DNA of 64,000 nt from Pseudomonadota bacterium (GCA_018822545.1 JAHJKA010000068.1:39299-103298); one strand, 5' to 3'; positions 17,299 through 27,644 are shown, counted from the first letter of the stretch. Translations and numbers: made by a program. Notes: generated by a model from the letters alone, not told the origin.

Positions 17299-20200
17299 TT
17301 ATTCCTTGTCCATGACGAGATAAACCGGCTCATACATCGTCCGGGCCAGTCTGCTGAACTCTTCGCCGAGCTGGGATTCTTCAGAAAAACAGCGCTTAAG
17401 AGAGGGATCCCACTGCCATTCCCCGGTGGAGTAATCGTCACCCCACAGGGTCTTGGTGGCTGCCGCAATGGCCTTTTCTTCCCTTTTCCCCTTCTGACAG
17501 GCCTCAACAAAGACGTACGACGCCTTGGCAAAAAACGGTAAGGGCTGCCGGAGGCCCTGCCAGTATAATTCCAGAAGGGTCTGCAGAATGGTTTGGGCAT
17601 TATCAAGCGGTGCCAAGCGGACAACACCGTCATCGGCGATCAGCAGGGACTGGCGGCCAATGGCTGAGGGAAGATCAAGACTGTTTAAGGCGAGATGGCT
17701 GATCCAGGTGCGCAGGATATGACGGCCATCCATCTTGCCAAAGCGGTAGTGGAACTGCCCCAGAGTGTTGACATTGGCAAGCTCTACCTCCAGCTGATAA
17801 CTGCCAAGGGTAAGGCTTCCTGACTGACTGGCAAAAACGCCGCCGCCCAGCTCTTCGACCTGCTGGGCAAAGGACCTGGCCTTGGCCTCCACCCCGGCAA
17901 AAACAACCTCGGCCATGGCACCATGGGGCAGAACACCTCGGGCTCTGACCTGATCAAAGGTCAACGGTTCGGCGGCCAGCAGGCCCTGGACCAGGTCCCG
18001 ACTCAGCTCATAGCGCTCAAGACCGCCGAGGCCAAAGGGTTCATCCTCGGCCAGGAGCTCTTCTTCACCCTCCAGACGTAAACCCAACCGCTGCTCACAA
18101 AAAAAGCGGGCCGGCGATTGCCAGAAACGCTGCAAAGCTACAAGATCAAGATGGCGTCTTTCCGCCTCCGCCTCTGGCAGGGGCAGACCGCGGCCAAAAT
18201 CGATGCGCCCCTGGCTGTGGCGAATAAGCTCCCGGGCCGCACTCAGATTTTTTTCAGAAAAACTGGCCAGCTTGCCTTGGAAATACTCGGAGTGAAAGGG
18301 TTGCAAATGCTGCTGGAGCACCAGGCTGCGCAGAATGAGCTGTTCCTCTTTCTCCGTGGCCCCAGCCGAAATGCACATCCGGGCCACATACTCAAGGAGT
18401 TCACGGACCAGCACCGATGGAGCCCGTTCCGAGTCATCGACAACAGAGCGGCCCAGATAGGAGATGTAGAGCTGGTCCCGGGCCGACAGCAAGGCCTCAA
18501 GAAAGAGATAACGATCATCAAAGCGCATGCTGCGATCGCCGCGTCTGAATTCCTTGACCATGAGATCAAAACCAAAACGGGCCGGAGAGCGCGGAAAATC
18601 ACCATCATTCATGCCAAGCAGACAGATGATCTTAAAGGGCACAGCCCGCATGGGCAGCAGCGAGCAGAAGGTGATACCGCCTCCCATAAAGCCATAGGGC
18701 GACAGATCCTGGCTCACGGCCTTGCGCACCCTGTCCGCCACGACATCAAGGCCCAGGCTCTGGCCAAAAGCCGCCAGACTCGCCTCCTGACTTAAGGCGG
18801 CCAGGGCCGTGCGCAGCACCTGCATCTGCCGTTCTTCATCTTGATCCGGGCTGAACAGATCGGCGCTCAATTGCAGGAGAAGGCCGCTCCAGGTTGGCAG
18901 ATCATACTGCAAGCTAAGACGGTCTGCCCACTGGGCAAGGGTATGATAAAAAGTCAGAAAACGGCTGGCCAGCTCCGGCTCAAGATGGGCCCCGTCATAG
19001 GGCAGGATGCCGGCAAAAAGCTGGTCATCCGCCATGGCAAAACCAAGGAGTAAGCGATCAAGCCCGGCCTGCCAGCTATTGTCCTCATAAGGGGGGAGAC
19101 CGAAACGGCTCCGGTCTGCACCATCCCGGCCCCAGCAGATCCGCAGCTCGGCAAGCCAACTGGTAATCAAGCTGACATCATCCAGGCTCAGTTGAAAACA
19201 GCGGCGCAGGGCGCTGATCTCTAAAAGGGCAACCAGGTCAAGGGCCTTAAAGCGGCTGGGTGCCAGGTCGAGCATCTGAAAAAAACCGGCTATGCACTCC
19301 TCCTCGCCGTGACTCTGATCGGCGACAGTATAGGGCAGGAGGGGCTGATCATTCCCGGCAAAGACCGCCTCAACAAGGGGGGCATAGCTGCTGATATCAG
19401 GGGCCATAACCAGGATGTCCCGCGGCTCAAGACCAGGATGCTCGGCAAAGAGACCAAGGAGGTGATCATGGAGGGACTCCACCTCACGCATGGGGCTATG
19501 GCAGGAGATAAAACAAAGGGAATCATCGCTGCGGTGGCCGGGCGTGGCATCCCGGAGTTTAAGAATATCCCCTTGGATGACAGCCAGCAGGGTATCGTCT
19601 TGGGGCTCCAGGAATAATGTCTCCTCATCGGTCCCATGCTCAAGGAGCAGATGGAAAAAATCACGGCCCAGGCGACCCATGGAGGCCAGAAGAGGATTGT
19701 CACTGGCAAGAAACTGTGCATCACGGTCAAGGCCGGTGGTCCGCTCAAGACGGCTGATGGTGGCCTCGGGGATGATATCGCCCCACTCCTTGTCGCACGG
19801 GTTGAGAAAAAAGATATTCACCTCGGCGTGGCGGCCCAGGGCGTGCAAGATTTCAAGATGGCTGGGCGGCATGGAGGAAATGCCAAAGAGAGACACCCGG
19901 GGGGGCAGAAAACCGAGACAACAATCATCGCTGTTCAGCAAGCCAAGACTGCGCTCAAAGAGATCGGCCCGGTGGGGCTGGTCAATATCGGCACGCAGCC
20001 TGCGCCAGAGCATGGCTTGCCAGCCGCCGTCGCCGCCTGCCTCCCAGTCCCTGATAAAATCAGGACGGTAGATGACATACTGATCAAAGAGATCAGCCAT
20101 GGCCACGGCCAGCTGATAAGTTTTCAGGGGTGTGGATATGTAAACTGCCACCTGGCTGAAGGCCTCGTTGCGGCAAAGATCAGGGAGAAGTTCCATGATC

Positions 20201-20481
20201 CGCCAGACCAGCACCGGCCGCTGCCATTTTTCTAAGACCAGCTCCTCGCCGAGCACCTGGGCAAAAATCTGGCGCAAAAAAGCATTGGGGAAGGGAAAAG
20301 AGCCGTTGGCCCAGACACCGTAACGCGTGGCAAGTTCCATGGCCAGCCAACGCGCCATACCCTGGCTCTGAACCACCACGGTCTCGGCAACAAGAGGCGG
20401 CAAGGGCTGGGCCCTCAAGACCTGGGCAAGATATTCAACCAGCAACTCCATTCTATTACTGGTGTAGATAGTAAAACTCAC
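17299..20481 (-). CDS. recC: Exodeoxyribonuclease V gamma subunit RecC
   Basis: Scaffold and Chi-recognition subunit of RecBCD, an inactivated helicase/nuclease fold. The N-terminus has the RecC hallmark SQGMARWLAMELA, and LLGMNDGDFPRS occurs in the second half. The frame opens at an ATG (20529), but a GTG at 20481 with GGAG eight bases upstream starts at SFTIYTSNRMELL, where RecC homology normally begins, so I use it (1060 residues; E. coli RecC 1122). A divergent gene begins 270 bp upstream, so the recCBD promoter lies in 20482-20751. Confidence 0.93.
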   Translation of the reverse strand: MSFTIYTSNRMELLVEYLAQVLRAQPLPPLVAETVVVQSQGMARWLAMELATRYGVWANGSFPFPNAFLRQIFAQVLGEELVLEKWQRPVLVWRIMELLPDLCRNEAFSQVAVYISTPLKTYQLAVAMADLFDQYVIYRPDFIRDWEAGGDGGWQAMLWRRLRADIDQPHRADLFERSLGLLNSDDCCLGFLPPRVSLFGISSMPPSHLEILHALGRHAEVNIFFLNPCDKEWGDIIPEATISRLERTTGLDRDAQFLASDNPLLASMGRLGRDFFHLLLEHGTDEETLFLEPQDDTLLAVIQGDILKLRDATPGHRSDDSLCFISCHSPMREVESLHDHLLGLFAEHPGLEPRDILVMAPDISSYAPLVEAVFAGNDQPLLPYTVADQSHGEEECIAGFFQMLDLAPSRFKALDLVALLEISALRRCFQLSLDDVSLITSWLAELRICWGRDGADRSRFGLPPYEDNSWQAGLDRLLLGFAMADDQLFAGILPYDGAHLEPELASRFLTFYHTLAQWADRLSLQYDLPTWSGLLLQLSADLFSPDQDEERQMQVLRTALAALSQEASLAAFGQSLGLDVVADRVRKAVSQDLSPYGFMGGGITFCSLLPMRAVPFKIICLLGMNDGDFPRSPARFGFDLMVKEFRRGDRSMRFDDRYLFLEALLSARDQLYISYLGRSVVDDSERAPSVLVRELLEYVARMCISAGATEKEEQLILRSLVLQQHLQPFHSEYFQGKLASFSEKNLSAARELIRHSQGRIDFGRGLPLPEAEAERRHLDLVALQRFWQSPARFFCEQRLGLRLEGEEELLAEDEPFGLGGLERYELSRDLVQGLLAAEPLTFDQVRARGVLPHGAMAEVVFAGVEAKARSFAQQVEELGGGVFASQSGSLTLGSYQLEVELANVNTLGQFHYRFGKMDGRHILRTWISHLALNSLDLPSAIGRQSLLIADDGVVRLAPLDNAQTILQTLLELYWQGLRQPLPFFAKASYVFVEACQKGKREEKAIAAATKTLWGDDYSTGEWQWDPSLKRCFSEESQLGEEFSRLARTMYEPVYLVMDKE

Positions 20482-20751
20482 AAATGAGTCTCCATGGTCA
20501 TTCAAGAAAAAGTGCCCTGGGGCAGACACCCCGAAATGTTCTCTGTCAATCTATAGAAATATGAGCAACTTGCCAAGCCATTCCCCAAAAGCCTGCACAG
20601 ATTCTCATCTTCTCTTGAAGCAGTCTGCGCATATTAAGAAATACTCCTTTTTTTCTCATCTCTGCTGGCACCAGGCGGTAAAGAACAGTAAGCTATCTCC
20701 ACCTGGAGCAGCATCACAAGGCTCACTCATTAAATACATTTTACTGCCATT

Positions 20752-22350
20752 ATGAAACTACACACCTGCGTGCGGCCCGGCGGCCGATTTTCCTTTGTCA
20801 TCCACAAGCCCTCATACCGCGTTACCAATCTCCGGCAAAATGACGAAATCATCGAGCTTGGCCTCTGCCAGGAGGAACCGGTTTTTAACAGCCGTAATTT
20901 TCCGGCCGATGATCTTGAGGTGGAAAAAAGTGACTGGGTTTATGAGATAGCAAATCCATTTTCCTTCAAGGGTACCACTTTTATTAATTCCGCCTGGGCT
21001 GACCGGCAAGCAGAGACTCCCTTGGGGATAAGACTGACAGAAGCAGAGCCTGTTTCCATGGCTGATGCCTTGCGCCGCTGCGTCAGCGACAGTGAAATTG
21101 ATGACATCTTCCTGGCCTTGCCCACCCCCGTGCTCCTTTCTCTGGCCACCACCTCCACCGACCCGGAAGACCTCATGCGCCTCGCCAGGCAAGCCGCCTC
21201 CTTTATCATCAGCGCCACTGGCGAGGTCGACGGCCTCCGTTATGAGCACCATAATGGTCGCTGCCGGGCCATTATCCATAACCATGATCTCTATGAGGCG
21301 GTGGCCAACAACCCCCATCTGCCGGATGACTATAAGCAGGCCATGGTGCTGAGACCAGGGGCCCAGGGCGGCAGTGAAATCATCGGCGAATTCCGCAGCG
21401 ACGGCAGCCACGTCTTTGAATATCTGCGCCGCAATTCCTATATCCCCTGGGGCCATTATGCTGCCAATATGGCCAACGATGCCGTACGCTACAGCCTGGC
21501 TGATCTTCGCCTGGATGACATGATCGGCATGCGCCATCTCTACTACCAGAGGACCTATGACCGGCTGGCTGTCGATCTGGGCCTTGCCGGTTTTAAGCGC
21601 AGAAGAACGGCAACGGCGGCTGAACTTGAAGCGACACGCCAGCAGATCGTCACGGCATTGGCCCAAGGGGCCTTGCCCTCATTCAGCGCCACCCTCTGGG
21701 GCTGGAACTACGGTTTTGATTTTGCCGCCAGTGGTTACCGTCTGAATGCCTCCCACCAGATGCTCCATCAGCAGTTCGCCCTCATTCCGACAGCGGTTTC
21801 TGACAATGCAATAAGCCAGTCCAGTTTTGCCTGCGGCGATCTGATTGCCTCCTTCTCTCAGCAGTACCAAGCAGAAACCGGCAATGGCTTTTTCAGCGAT
21901 TATATCGCAGCCATCCACGCCAACAGCCGGATGGATGGACGTAAGGCTGAAAAAAGTCTCATTATTCATGAGGACGAACATGTCATGGTCTTTGTCCCTA
22001 AGGCCCAGACCTCACAGTGGGAAGTGCAGATTATGACCACCGAGCCGGTGGGCAATATCCTCGAACTTTCAACGGCGGCCCGCCACTCCCTTGATATGGC
22101 TTTCTATCTGGCAGCCAAGGCCCTACACGGTATCGGCGTCAAGCTCATGTGCAGCATCGAATACTCAAAGCGTTTCACCAGCAAGGACCATGACCAACGC
22201 CTTTTCTACGCCCTTCTTCCCAAACTTCCCAAATCGCCAGGTGCTTTCAGCGAGTCACAGCTCCGTTGGATAAACGGTCATTTCCCCGAGGATCTGGCCA
22301 CCGCCCTGCGGGCCAGCATGCCGGCAAAGAGTACCGTTACCAAAGAGTAA
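20752..22350 (+). CDS. Uncharacterised protein, C-terminal part HIT/GalT-like
   Basis: I do not recognise this 532-residue soluble protein as a named family. The last third (from about residue 400: SLIIHEDEHVMVFVPKAQ, then WEVQIMTTEPVGNILEL and RLFYALLPKLPKSPGAF) resembles the C-terminal domain of galactose-1-phosphate uridylyltransferase and HIT-superfamily nucleotidyltransferases, with an 'E-x-E-H' entry strand and a closing strand near RLFYALLP. The usual catalytic HPH/HxH is not evident there. The N-terminal two thirds, including YEHHNGRCRAIIHNHDLYEA, are unassigned. It is transcribed away from recC and toward the sensor kinase 150 bp downstream. A nucleotide-sugar or nucleotidyl-transfer role is only a guess. 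Confidence 0.75.
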   Translation: MKLHTCVRPGGRFSFVIHKPSYRVTNLRQNDEIIELGLCQEEPVFNSRNFPADDLEVEKSDWVYEIANPFSFKGTTFINSAWADRQAETPLGIRLTEAEPVSMADALRRCVSDSEIDDIFLALPTPVLLSLATTSTDPEDLMRLARQAASFIISATGEVDGLRYEHHNGRCRAIIHNHDLYEAVANNPHLPDDYKQAMVLRPGAQGGSEIIGEFRSDGSHVFEYLRRNSYIPWGHYAANMANDAVRYSLADLRLDDMIGMRHLYYQRTYDRLAVDLGLAGFKRRRTATAAELEATRQQIVTALAQGALPSFSATLWGWNYGFDFAASGYRLNASHQMLHQQFALIPTAVSDNAISQSSFACGDLIASFSQQYQAETGNGFFSDYIAAIHANSRMDGRKAEKSLIIHEDEHVMVFVPKAQTSQWEVQIMTTEPVGNILELSTAARHSLDMAFYLAAKALHGIGVKLMCSIEYSKRFTSKDHDQRLFYALLPKLPKSPGAFSESQLRWINGHFPEDLATALRASMPAKSTVTKE

Positions 22351-22500
22351 CACGGCCTTGTCGGACTGCTACCAATCAGTAACATTATATAGAAGACGAA
22401 AAATACAAAGTCGGCTAAACAGAGTCATAGCTTGAAAAAAGAACCAGGGCAAGGCGAGGAATACTTTGTGCACAGCAAACAGGAGGATAACCCAGCAGGT

Positions 22501-24075
22501 ATGAAACATGTGCAGTGGAACAAAATGAGCCTGAGAATCAAATTTATTTTCCTCATTGGTATTGTCGTGGTTATCTCCTACGGCATCACCTTCTACAGGA
22601 CCTCGCAATTCCAGAACGAACTTGTTCTCTCCCAGGCCACCCGCCAGGCCCGCATGCTCCACAAACAGATCCTGATGACCCGCCAGTGGGTCGCGGACCA
22701 TAACGGCCTCTTCTTTATGCGCCAACCCGGGGTTGATCCCAACCCTTTTTTAAAAGACCCTGAGATGGTCGATACCCAGGGTACCCGTTATGTTAAAAGA
22801 AATCCGGCCATGGTGACCAGGGAACTTTCCGCCTATGCCGACAAAGCCGGTTTTTGCGGCTACCGGGTGACCACCTTAAAGGCTATTAATCCGGAAAACG
22901 CCCCTGATCCCTGGGAGAAAAAAAGCCTCCTTCTCTTTGAACAAGGGGTGGATGAAGTCATCGAGTTCACCCAAGCCAACAACCATCGCACCTTGCGCTA
23001 TATCGCCCCATTGCCGGTGGAGGCCTCCTGCCTGGAATGCCATGACCAGCAGGGCTACAAGATTGGCGATATTCGCGGCGGTCTCAGTGTCACCATCCCT
23101 GTGGATTGGGCCTTTGAGAGCATTACAAAAAATAACCGCCTGCTGCTCTTTATCGCCACCATCACCATTTTAATCGTCGGCCTCTCCATTTATCTGCTCA
23201 TTGACGTCCTGGTGGTCCGCCGTCTGGGCATTCTCGAAGGGGCCATGGAAAATTATCCTGAAACAAAGCCTTCAAAACATAATCTACCCAACGGCGGCGA
23301 CGAAATTGGCCGCCTTGCCTTTAAATTCAATGATTTTTGTCAGCGCCTCGACACCTCCCAAACGGAACTGGACGCCAGCCGCAAACAGCTCTTTCAAACC
23401 GAGAAACTAGCAGCCTTGGGCCGCCTGGCAGCAGGAGTTGCCCATGAGGTCAACAACCCTTTAGGCGGCATGCTCAACTGTGTCAAATCCATGGGCGAAA
23501 ACCCCGACGACAAGGCCCTGCACCGTCGCTACCTGGAGCTTATGGACAAGGGCTTGAAACGCATCGGCAACATCGTCCAGCAACTCTTGAATTTCGGACG
23601 CCGGGAACCACTCCAATACCGGCCGGCCTGCATTGACGAGCTGATCAGAGAATCCTTTATTCTCCTTGAATATGGTTTGAAAAAACTTAATGTACAGCTT
23701 GATCTGGGCATCCCCGACTCTTACTCCATCGACTCGGCGGCCCTGCAGCAGATCATCGTCAACATCACCATGAATGCCATGCAGGCCATGCCAGAGGGCG
23801 GCTCTTTTACCGTCACCACCTCGGTGGTGGACGATATGGCAGTTCTTGCCTTTCAAGATAGTGGTCCGGGCATTTCCGAAGAAAACCTGCCGCGCATCTT
23901 TGACCCTTTTTTCACCACCAAGGATGTTGGTGAGGGTACCGGTCTGGGCCTTGCCGTAACCTATGCCCTGGTGCAGCGGATGAACGGGGTGATCCTGGTG
24001 GAAAGCAGCGCAGGCCATGGCAGCTGTTTTATTGTCCGCCTGCCACTCAATCCTGAAACAAATGAGGCCGCCTGA
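22501..24075 (+). CDS. Sensor histidine kinase with heme-binding DUF3365-type domain
   Basis: Membrane sensor kinase. A first transmembrane helix ([15 protein letters not shown]) is followed by a periplasmic DUF3365/Tll0287-like domain with a single CLECH heme-c motif near residue 178. A second helix follows at about 205-230, then a short HAMP-like linker, the phospho-acceptor HisKA motif [12 protein letters not shown] and HATPase motifs [11 protein letters not shown] and [16 protein letters not shown]3365 heme domains are thought to sense redox or small gases. The frame is open to a TTG at 22432; I use the ATG at 22501, but AGGAGG lies 14 bases away and a GTG at 22468 is an alternative. The response-regulator gene overlaps its stop (TGATG). 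Confidence 0.88.
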   Translation: MKHVQWNKMSLRIKFIFLIGIVVVISYGITFYRTSQFQNELVLSQATRQARMLHKQILMTRQWVADHNGLFFMRQPGVDPNPFLKDPEMVDTQGTRYVKRNPAMVTRELSAYADKAGFCGYRVTTLKAINPENAPDPWEKKSLLLFEQGVDEVIEFTQANNHRTLRYIAPLPVEASCLECHDQQGYKIGDIRGGLSVTIPVDWAFESITKNNRLLLFIATITILIVGLSIYLLIDVLVVRRLGILEGAMENYPETKPSKHNLPNGGDEIGRLAFKFNDFCQRLDTSQTELDASRKQLFQTEKLAALGRLAAGVAHEVNNPLGGMLNCVKSMGENPDDKALHRRYLELMDKGLKRIGNIVQQLLNFGRREPLQYRPACIDELIRESFILLEYGLKKLNVQLDLGIPDSYSIDSAALQQIIVNITMNAMQAMPEGGSFTVTTSVVDDMAVLAFQDSGPGISEENLPRIFDPFFTTKDVGEGTGLGLAVTYALVQRMNGVILVESSAGHGSCFIVRLPLNPETNEAA

Positions 24076-25415
24076 TGACCCTTGCCCGCATTTTACTCGC
24101 CGAAGATGATGAAATCATGCGCATCACCCTTTCTGATCACCTTCGAAAGAAAGGCTGGCAGGTGGATGAGGCTGAGGACGGGCGGCAGGCCCTGCAGAAA
24201 ATCAAAACCGAGCAATACCATGTGGTCATCTCTGATATCCGGATGCCCCACGCCACCGGCTTTGACATCCTTGAAGAGCTGCAGAAAGCAGCGGTGCCCA
24301 CCGATGTCGTTTTCATGACAGCTTACGGCAGTGTCGAGGATGCCGTGGACTGCCTCAAACAGGGGGCCCATGATTATCTCCTCAAGCCCTTTGATATGGA
24401 TGATCTCACCATCCGCATTGAAAGAATCCTGGAGATCCAGGCAGTCAAGGCCCGCTATATCACCTTGCAGGACTGTTGTCGGCAATTTCGCAAACCCATT
24501 GTCGGCAGCAGCCAATGTATCCAGGATATGCACGGTCTGATCAAACAGGTTGCCGCCTCGGACGCCACGGTTCTCATCTCCGGCGAGTCAGGCACCGGCA
24601 AGGAGCTGGTTGCTTCAGCCATTCATTATGGAAGCCCGCGAGGCAATGGCCCATACGTCCGGATCAATTGTGCCGCCATCCCTGAGGGGCTTATGGAATC
24701 GGAGCTGTTTGGTCATGAAAAAGGCGCCTTCACCGGGGCCGAGTCCAAAAAAACCGGGCGCTTTGAAATGGCAAACGGCGGCACCCTTCTGCTTGATGAA
24801 ATCGGTGAAATGCCCCTGAACCTGCAGGCTAAAATGTTACGCGTCCTCCAGGAAAAGGAGATTGAAAGGGTGGGTGGTACCAAGAGTATCAAAGTGGATG
24901 TCCGCATTCTCTGCGCCACCGCCAAAAACCTGGCAAGCGAGGTGAAAAAGGGCACTTTCCGTGAGGATCTCTTTTTCAGGCTCAAGGTTATCCCCATCGT
25001 CGTGCCGCCCCTGCGTGATCGCAAAGGGGACATCCCGGAGTTATGCCAGACCTTCATCACCGAGCTGGGCCAGGGCGAAAAAACAATCACCTTAAGCCAG
25101 GACGCCATGGCCCTCTTGTTATCATACGATTACCCCGGCAACATCAGAGAGCTCCACAATATCATCGAACGACTTCTGGTCCTCCACCCCGGGCAAACCA
25201 TTGAGCCCCAGCACCTGCCTGCGGACCTCACCACGGATGGATCACCCCACCACCAAGAGAGCCTGCTCCTTGCCGAGGCAGTCAGCCAGGCCGAAAAATC
25301 CTGTATCCTGCGCGCCCTGCAGAAAACCGGCAACAAGAAAAGCGATGCAGCCGATCTGCTCGGCATCAGCCGGAAAAACCTGTGGGAGAAGATGAAGAGC
25401 TACAATATGAATTAA
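24075..25415 (+). CDS. Sigma-54-dependent response regulator (NtrC/AtoC family)
   Basis: Cognate regulator of the preceding kinase. The receiver domain (1-120) has its phospho-acceptor Asp in HVVISDIRMPH. The AAA+ sigma-54 interaction domain (about 140-365) has Walker A GESGTGKE, the sigma-54-contacting GAFTGA loop and Walker B LLLDEIGEMP. A C-terminal Fis-type helix-turn-helix (SDAADLLGISRKNLWEKM) ends the protein. It therefore activates RNA polymerase-sigma54 promoters. Its ATG overlaps the kinase stop, so the two are co-translated. The target genes are not visible; the nearby upstream 532-residue gene is one possibility. Confidence 0.95.
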   Translation: MTLARILLAEDDEIMRITLSDHLRKKGWQVDEAEDGRQALQKIKTEQYHVVISDIRMPHATGFDILEELQKAAVPTDVVFMTAYGSVEDAVDCLKQGAHDYLLKPFDMDDLTIRIERILEIQAVKARYITLQDCCRQFRKPIVGSSQCIQDMHGLIKQVAASDATVLISGESGTGKELVASAIHYGSPRGNGPYVRINCAAIPEGLMESELFGHEKGAFTGAESKKTGRFEMANGGTLLLDEIGEMPLNLQAKMLRVLQEKEIERVGGTKSIKVDVRILCATAKNLASEVKKGTFREDLFFRLKVIPIVVPPLRDRKGDIPELCQTFITELGQGEKTITLSQDAMALLLSYDYPGNIRELHNIIERLLVLHPGQTIEPQHLPADLTTDGSPHHQESLLLAEAVSQAEKSCILRALQKTGNKKSDAADLLGISRKNLWEKMKSYNMN

Positions 25416-25559
25416 GGCATAGTTGCGCAGACTTGATCCGCCAGTCTTTGAGAAAAGGTATCATCAAATCTGACTTTGCAGTCTATATATACAGTAGAAA
25501 GGTCAACTTGGGGTGGGTTTAGAATAGGTAGAGATTACCACTGGCCATTCATTTAATTT

Positions 25560-25570
25560 TACTCTGACCC
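25560..25570. repeat. Left target-site duplication of the MITE
   Basis: TACTCTGACCC immediately precedes the left inverted repeat and is repeated exactly at 25662-25672. An 11-bp duplication is typical of IS4-family insertions. Confidence 0.75.
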
Positions 25571-25661
25571 GAATGGCGCTAGTTTAAGCTCTTGTAATAG
25601 GCCTAACTTCCTGAAAACACGGCGGTTGAAACGTTTTCGATCCCTTAAACTAGCGCCATTC
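25571..25661. mobile_element. 91-bp MITE with 18-bp perfect terminal inverted repeats
   Basis: GAATGGCGCTAGTTTAAG (25571-25588) and its exact reverse complement (25644-25661) bound a 91-bp element without coding capacity, flanked by an exact 11-bp direct repeat. Read inward from the right end, AATGGCGCTAGTTTAAGG resembles IS4-family ends (IS4 begins AATGCCGATCAGTTAAGG, recalled from memory). It is probably a non-autonomous derivative mobilised by a transposase encoded elsewhere. It sits between the response-regulator gene and gajB. Confidence 0.75.
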
Positions 25662-25672
25662 TACTCTGACCC
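25662..25672. repeat. Right target-site duplication of the MITE
   Basis: An exact copy of the left 11-bp repeat. Removing the MITE and one copy restores an uninterrupted TTTTACTCTGACCCCAATTA sequence, which is itself a motif often seen as a dispersed repeat near REP-type transposase genes. Confidence 0.75.
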
Positions 25673-25709
25673 CAATTAATCTGGAACGTAAGAATTGAGC
25701 CTTGTTTCC

Positions 25710-27635
25710 CTAAAACTCAATAATTTCACCTTCTCGCGCAAATTTCTTTTCAATAAGATTTATCTTTATCTTGCCCACATTGGATGTATAAATCACATGT
25801 GCGAGGCTATTCTTCGCCCGTGTGGATGTGACATAGAACAATCGTCGGGTTCGATCCAAACCAGTTTCTTCACCCTCAGCCCGTTTTTTTTGGCTTGATT
25901 GAGAAAGCTCCTTCGCGCCAAAATACTGCTCGTAAGAAAATAAGAACCCGCCTGCTTCATCATCATCCATGACAACCATAACACGCTCGAATTCATTGCC
26001 CTTCACACCTTGATGGGTTCGAAAAACTGAGTTCTCATCAATGTAGTCCTTATAGTTTCGAATTTGAAAGAAATCGGTCTCCAAGGCTTCAGCCCAAGCA
26101 GCAATCTCGCTGTCATCCCGCTCTTCAGGTTCTACTTCACCCTCCAGTATGGCTACGGTTTGGCCTGGATCTGATTCAGCCTCACTTTCTTCAGAAGCTG
26201 CTACAAAAGACTGCAATTTTGTTGGAATTCTCAGCAGGTTGTGTTCAGCAAGCACTTCTAGAACTGCGCGAAAGTTGACCTTATCATTTGAAACTGTATC
26301 TCTAAATGCATGTTCCGCGACACGGGCAAGCGCGAGAGGATCGTCCTTGTTTGCGTCAAGCTCACGGGGTTCTAATAGCGGCGACTTACTATCTCTCAAG
26401 ATAGACATCAATTCGGCTCGTCTTTCCTTCCGGCTCGCCTCAGCCATAGGAAAAACAATGTTAGAGAAAAAGTTTAGCTCGGTATTTTTACCTTCAGAAA
26501 TCCGATCTTTAATTTTGTTTGATTTTGAAAGCTTGTCCCAAAGATCATAAAAGCCTAACCGACGACCAGCCATTTTATGTTCCAAAAGTAAGATAGCGGT
26601 TTCTTTAGATTGAGTATCTGTCCAGTCCGCGTCACCCGTAACTTCCGCCATAGTCTCACGAATTTTTGCTTCGGCTTTATCTTTGTCTGCAACACCCTGC
26701 GGCAGTAAGAAATATCGAATGTAACCTTCTGCCGCTTCATCTCGGGCAAACTGTTTACGTTTATCATCTTCCCTACGGATTTGATTACCCAAACCAACGA
26801 TGCGCCGCGCTGAGCGATGGTTCATTTTCTTGTCGAAAGTGATCCACCCATTTGGCTTAGTCTTACCCAAATCAGGTTCCCCTCCGCCAAAGATGCGTTG
26901 CATCGTATCTCCAAACAAGCCGATGACAACGTTATCCGGTTTGGCATCTTGCAGCTCAAAGAATGCGTTCACTACGTCCTTGTTAGCATCCTGACTTTCG
27001 TCGATGAACATGAAAGGGAACTTGTTTACTATGACTTCGGCCATCATCGGCTTGGAGGTCAAAAAGTTGGAGAAAATTTTCAAGACATCCGCGTGCGACA
27101 GGGCATTTTGGGAGGCGTTGACACCGTTTGGATCGTAAATGAATAAGCGTGGTTCCGCTAACCATTCCATTTTTTCCGTCAGACGGATGATAGTCCTTTT
27201 TCGAGCATCAGAAGCCTTGCCAGCCCGCCCACGTCTTTCTTCATCTTGAACCTTCGCAAGATCAGAGGGAATCGTTTCCAAGTACCACTTGCGAATGTCT
27301 TCATTGAAGCCGTCAATAGCCGACCAGCAAAAGCTATGAATCGTTGAGACGGCAAAGATTGCATTTTGCTCGATCCGATCCTTGATTTCGTCCGCTGCGT
27401 TGTTCGTAAAGGTAACAACCGCGATTTGCTTTCCCTGCCGAGAAAAGTCATCAGAGTATTGAGTTTTCAGGAAATTGAGAGCCTCTTTTAGGGAGTAGGT
27501 TTTGCCTGATCCCGCCCCCGCGAAGGTAATGAAGCTTTTCCCCGAGCCTATGCGAAGGCACTCTTGGATACCTTTATCAACGCTATTGTCATGATCGATA
27601 GGTTTGGTTTCCGCCAAGTAAAATTCTTCTGTCAT
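25710..27635 (-). CDS. gajB: UvrD-like helicase, Gabija GajB-like
   Basis: Superfamily-1 DNA helicase predicted to be the GajB partner of the upstream OLD nuclease in a Gabija-type antiphage system. Motifs in order: Walker A FAGAGSGKTYSL, motif Ia VTFTNNAADEI, Walker B FMFIDESQDAN, motif III GLFGDTMQRIFG, then HQGVKGNEFERVMV and RLFYVTSTRAKN (motif VI). At 641 residues it is longer than Bacillus GajB (about 490). The ATG at 27635 has GGGGGAAG upstream and follows the nuclease gene by 9 nt. Related OLD-helicase defence pairs exist, so 'Gabija-like' is the safe label. Confidence 0.85.
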   Translation of the reverse strand: MTEEFYLAETKPIDHDNSVDKGIQECLRIGSGKSFITFAGAGSGKTYSLKEALNFLKTQYSDDFSRQGKQIAVVTFTNNAADEIKDRIEQNAIFAVSTIHSFCWSAIDGFNEDIRKWYLETIPSDLAKVQDEERRGRAGKASDARKRTIIRLTEKMEWLAEPRLFIYDPNGVNASQNALSHADVLKIFSNFLTSKPMMAEVIVNKFPFMFIDESQDANKDVVNAFFELQDAKPDNVVIGLFGDTMQRIFGGGEPDLGKTKPNGWITFDKKMNHRSARRIVGLGNQIRREDDKRKQFARDEAAEGYIRYFLLPQGVADKDKAEAKIRETMAEVTGDADWTDTQSKETAILLLEHKMAGRRLGFYDLWDKLSKSNKIKDRISEGKNTELNFFSNIVFPMAEASRKERRAELMSILRDSKSPLLEPRELDANKDDPLALARVAEHAFRDTVSNDKVNFRAVLEVLAEHNLLRIPTKLQSFVAASEESEAESDPGQTVAILEGEVEPEERDDSEIAAWAEALETDFFQIRNYKDYIDENSVFRTHQGVKGNEFERVMVVMDDDEAGGFLFSYEQYFGAKELSQSSQKKRAEGEETGLDRTRRLFYVTSTRAKNSLAHVIYTSNVGKIKINLIEKKFAREGEIIEF

Positions 27636-27644
27636 AACTTCCCC

